A DNA stretch of 64,000 nt, taken from Psettodes erumei (taxonomy: Eukaryota > Chordata > Actinopteri > Pleuronectiformes > Psettodidae). A program made the translations under genes and the position numbers. The notes below the pieces were generated by a model that worked only from the letters and a program-made list of their open reading frames with translations, was not told the origin of the DNA and ran no database searches. The stretch lies in NCBI GenBank assembly GCA_016785225.1, contig JAFBJZ010000616.1:2159001-2223000 (forward strand), in the 5' to 3' direction. Below are positions 60,436-64,000 of the stretch, piece after piece (the stretch's first letter is position 1; every line of letters starts with the position of its first letter).

Positions 60436-61885
60436 AGAAATATGTACATATTTTAGCCCAAAGAAAATGTTTTTTTGTTTGTGTTTTTGAAATGAGTGAT
60501 GTGGGCTTACTTGTGACGATTATACTTGTGTTACTATGCAGCTTTTAGTCTCTTCCATGACTCTTCCAGTTCCATGACATGGCTGCTACTTGGTTTTTGC
60601 TATTACGTATCTATGGAGACAGTGATTTTGAGGTGGGCACACTTCTTTAAGATCCATAAGGATTTACATGTTTAATGCTTTTGTCACTGACGAGCAGTTG
60701 AAATTTGAGTTTGTCTTCTTATTTTCTTTTTGCAATGCTGAAGTGCAGTTCAAAATAAAAAAAAAGAAGTTGCACAAAAGCAGTGGTTGAACTGTCTTTC
60801 TTGAAAGCTACTACATTACCTAAAGCAAGAAAAAAAACAAAAAAAAAAAAAAAAACCTTTAAAATATCTAATTGGAGCAACAGATTTTTAAAAATGGTTG
60901 CTACTTAAAAGTTCTGTGCATTATTATTGTAATTAACTCGACAACAAATAAAAGTACTTTAAAATAATATGGTAAAGCCAGTTGGAGTGGCCCAATTTTT
61001 TTGAGTTATCAACTTAAAAACTTGCCTTTAGGGTAACACTTATTAAGTAAGAAGTACTTAATATAATCTTTGACAGAAGAAGAGAAGAAGAAGAGGAAAA
61101 GCTAATTCACCCAAAGTAATATAGTTTGTTGGTTCAATATGATTTCAAATTAAGTTGTCATAACTAAAAAAGACTAATGGAAACTGTTAGGTTGATGTTT
61201 TTTTGTTGAGTCGAAACATTTCTTTTTAGAGGCAAATAATTAATTTTCCAGCCCTGTTTATAGTTTCTGATATTATTGTTCATGAGCCACCACTGCTCCT
61301 AAATAATTATAAAGTACATATGATTGATCTGGTAAAGGCTCAGCTGTCTAATAATTGAAGTGTTCATGACCCCCTGTTGAATAGTCATAATGTCACCTTG
61401 ATCTATATTACTTTGCTTCAGGTGATGTGGCAGTACTATTTTCTCCGCTCGGTTACGATTGTGGTCAGGGATCTATTTGCAGCTCTGGGGAGTAATGAGA
61501 AGGCCTTGTAGCTCTGCCTGTCTTTCATTATTATTTCAGTATGACACAGTCTGATGTTGCAAGCAGACGGGGAGAGAGAGATTGAAAAGTAGAAATGAAA
61601 GCGGCTGTCAGCAGCGGGTGAAGGTGAGTCACTGGCCTCCCATCCTCCACGTTTCATCTTCCATTTCAAGCACTGAAGAAATACTCTGACACATTTTTAC
61701 CATTCGCTCACGGTTTGATCTAGAAACTGCTGCACACAGGGCTACCGATAAAAAGTAGTTTATTGAGTGGAATGACATTTTACATTATGTCTGAAAAGAG
61801 AAGAAAAGAAAGCGCTGACATGATCAGTCAATCAGTTGGGAAACAGAACACTGATTGGCTGTGAAAAATGATTAACTCTAATTGA
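60436..61885. other. Downstream of the SAMD3-like locus
   Basis: AT-rich DNA. AATAAA at 60754 and an A-rich run at about 60831-60855 may mark the transcript end or a retroposed tail. A stretch at about 60980-61210 repeats words such as TTGAGTTATCAACTTAAAA and AAATTAAGTTGTCATAACT, similar to 58780-59050. No gene seen. Confidence 0.6.
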
Positions 61886-61990
61886 GTGATATTTTGGGAA
61901 ATGTGCTTTCATGCCTGAGTAAGATGTTCAGTTATGTTTATACATTAAATATGTGGCTGGACTCATTTACCGTAGCGTACAATTAAGACT
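61886..61990. repeat. Dispersed repeat family B, inverted copy
   Basis: GTGATATTTTGGGAAATGTG, CTTTCATGCCTGAGTAAGATG and ATACATTAAATATGTGGCTG are the reverse-oriented words of the repeat at 18770-18962, diverged. Confidence 0.45.
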
Positions 61991-62104
61991 AGCAACAGAA
62001 AAATATCAGCATCTGTTAACCTCTCACCTCTCAATTAACATGTCTTATCTGTTTTTTCCATCTATAATGAACTGTGGTATAAAACCGCCCAAAACTATTT
62101 GCTG

Positions 62105-62160
62105 TGTGTTTGTGTGTGTGTGTGTCGGGGGGGGGCGGGCGCACACACACGCACACAAAC
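62105..62160. repeat. GT tract / G run / CA tract inverted repeat
   Basis: A GTTTGTGTGTGTG... arm (about 62108-62126) and a GCACACACACGCACACAAAC arm (62141-62160) are near-perfect inverted repeats around a G-rich centre with nine consecutive G. Simple-sequence DNA with capacity for unusual structure. Confidence 0.8.
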
Positions 62161-62299
62161 TGTCCCCATATATAGCTGAGGGAGAAAGACGTGACCACTC
62201 AGTTTTTATCTCCGAATTATCAAACTTCTAGTAAAATAAAATCTCAGAGACAGATGAACTAATATCCATAACAAACAATGGCAAAATGTGACCCAGTAT

Positions 62300-62640
62300 T
62301 TACTGTGGAGCCATGAAAAAGTCATTATTGTTTTAACTTTCCCAAAATGTCAAACAATTCATCAGGCAAAAATGTCAAATATTCCTTGAGTTTCAGGTTG
62401 TGAAATGTCAGGACTTGCTGTTTTTCTATGTTTTTGTATGTTGATTGAAAATTATTTTGGGTTTATGAACTGTTGTTCTCACAAAACTAGCAATTACAAA
62501 ATGTCACTCTGTGACTCTGTGACTGTCACTCTGTGGGTACTCATGATTGCCATTATTTCACCATTTTATGACATTTTATAGACCAAACAATTGACAAAAT
62601 GAATTCATGATGACAAGAATTAGTAATTGCAGCCCTAAAT
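62300..62640. repeat. Dispersed repeat family A, inverted copy
   Basis: TGACATTTTATAGACCAAAC begins at 62569 and is the inverted counterpart of the words at 18124 and 25372. The right edge TAATTGCAGCCCTAAA is the end typical of this family, and the left part includes CCAAAATGTCAAACAATTC. Confidence 0.65.
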
Positions 62641-64000
62641 AGCATACTTTGATTCAGTACAGAGTTAATTAGGCAGAAACTTTGCAAGTACACGCATCCA
62701 GTCGCAGATGAGTCACCCATCTCTGGAAAACAAAACACACATCTTTGTCTACGGTGCTAGGACTAAAGCCAGGCGACGTACAGTAGCACCACTCCTGATG
62801 TATGGAAAGTCGCGTCCTCATCTCCACCGAGGGAAACGTGACGTGTAAAACACGTGGTGTGAGCGCCTACAGTATACGTATCTGACTCACACAACTGTCC
62901 TCTCATTACAGAGATGAGGGGGAAATCAATAGAGACCAGGATGCATCATTAAGATAACGGCACGTCTCGTCACTTTCTGACCCACACCTGATACTTATTC
63001 ACGGAGAAATAGCAGAGCAGGGGGAAAACTCAAGGAGAGTGAGGCCGTCTGCATGGAGCATATACTCCAAATGAGAGGAGAGTTCACATAAAAGCACAGT
63101 CGAGAGCTAGATAGGAGAGAGAGAGGCAGATCACATACTCAACATATTAATAAAAAAAGGAAAGCCAGTGTTCCTTCAAATGGTGAAATTCTCAAATCGG
63201 GCTCAACACAAGCAGGCAGCACATGAATATAGTAGGATGGATGCCGCTGCTGCTTCCATCCTTGATCTTAATCTCCCACTTGTCTCGTGTGCCATGGCTG
63301 TGCATATACATGGAAATCCAGCTCGTAACTATATAAATCGCATTATTAACTGGTGACGGGAGCCGGCAAAGTCTCATGAAACATGCGTGGACGGGGCCAG
63401 GGGAGGCGCACGCACGAGATAAAAAAAAAAAACCCAGCGTTAACACGCTCGTCTTTCAGCCGGGAAACGCTGCATTGCAAAGGTTGACTCGGGTGACACT
63501 TGAGTGAGCCTGCAATGCACACATCTGAAAGGCAGTATAAATGAAAGTCGGGCAAGTGATTTATATGCCTGTGCTCTGAAGGGCTTTGAGCCTTGTTGCA
63601 TGACATGGAGTTTAAAGAATCTCGTCTAACTTGACCTCCTCAAATCTTTGAGAACCGCAGAAGAATAGACCATCTGAACGGTAATAATTCATACTTTCAA
63701 ATAGCCAAATTTAAACCAGGCTGGGCTATTATTACTGTTCAGCACACACGGCCTCCTGCACTGCTTTGTTAGATTATGGGCATTATCATGGCATTTTTTT
63801 TGTATAATGAGCTGAAGGCAGCGATTCTCGCACAGAGCCTGCATCCAACAGCTTGTGTGGCTTTGTGAAGAGAACCAAACTCAACTTGTGTCTTCTGTGA
63901 GTCCTCCGGTACACATACACACTCACAGACACACACATATACTCTATACACGATATGCACAAAGACCAGGAGGATCCACAGTAAGACAGTGCATGCATTG
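62641..64000. other. Window end, nothing identified
   Basis: No exon of a known neighbour and no RNA gene was seen. A short CA-rich stretch lies at about 63911-63940. The short frames here carry no recognisable domains. Confidence 0.7.

Noticed and set aside
1..64000. CRISPR arrays, operons, phage or plasmid systems, tRNA and rRNA genes
   Set aside because: No spaced direct repeats, no dense intron-less coding strand, no cloverleaf or rRNA words seen; this is an intron-rich vertebrate locus.

Overview
The window is nuclear DNA of a teleost fish, most likely a percomorph. The evidence is split genes with GT-AG introns, abundant CA/GT microsatellites, Tc1-like and LINE remnants, and short dispersed repeats that I recognise as common in percomorph genomes. 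Nothing bacterial, phage-like or plasmid-like is present: no operons, CRISPR arrays or tRNA/rRNA genes were seen.

Two conserved vertebrate genes lie head to head. On the minus strand (6806-27206) are the first six coding exons of AK5, adenylate kinase 5. They encode 298 residues: an N-terminal dimerisation/docking-like segment and nearly all of the first adenylate kinase domain. The rest of AK5, including the second kinase domain, lies beyond position 1. On the plus strand (30163-56093) is a complete 11-exon PIGK gene, the catalytic cysteine-protease subunit of the GPI-anchor transamidase. It encodes 383 residues. Every splice junction could be placed, and all phases agree. The start codons are about 3 kb apart, the same divergent order as in human chromosome 1p31.

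The introns carry the mobile DNA. AK5 introns hold a nested hAT-like MITE, LINE 3' remnants, a Tc1-type end and several dispersed repeats. PIGK intron 4 holds a decayed Tc1/mariner copy, intron 6 a CpG-dense patch with a short antisense ORF, and intron 10 an antisense fragment of a restriction-like-endonuclease retroelement. Three AK5 acceptors and one PIGK acceptor have dinucleotide repeats in or near the 3' splice-site region.

Downstream of PIGK (about 59058-60435) is a locus that is not part of the AK5-PIGK pair. Three putative exons splice in frame and encode the C-terminal half of a protein resembling the multicopy teleost family annotated as SAMD3-like. An inverted-repeat element sits in one of its introns. 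This is the best candidate here for something undescribed. From 60436 to the window end I see only repeats and unexplained non-coding DNA.
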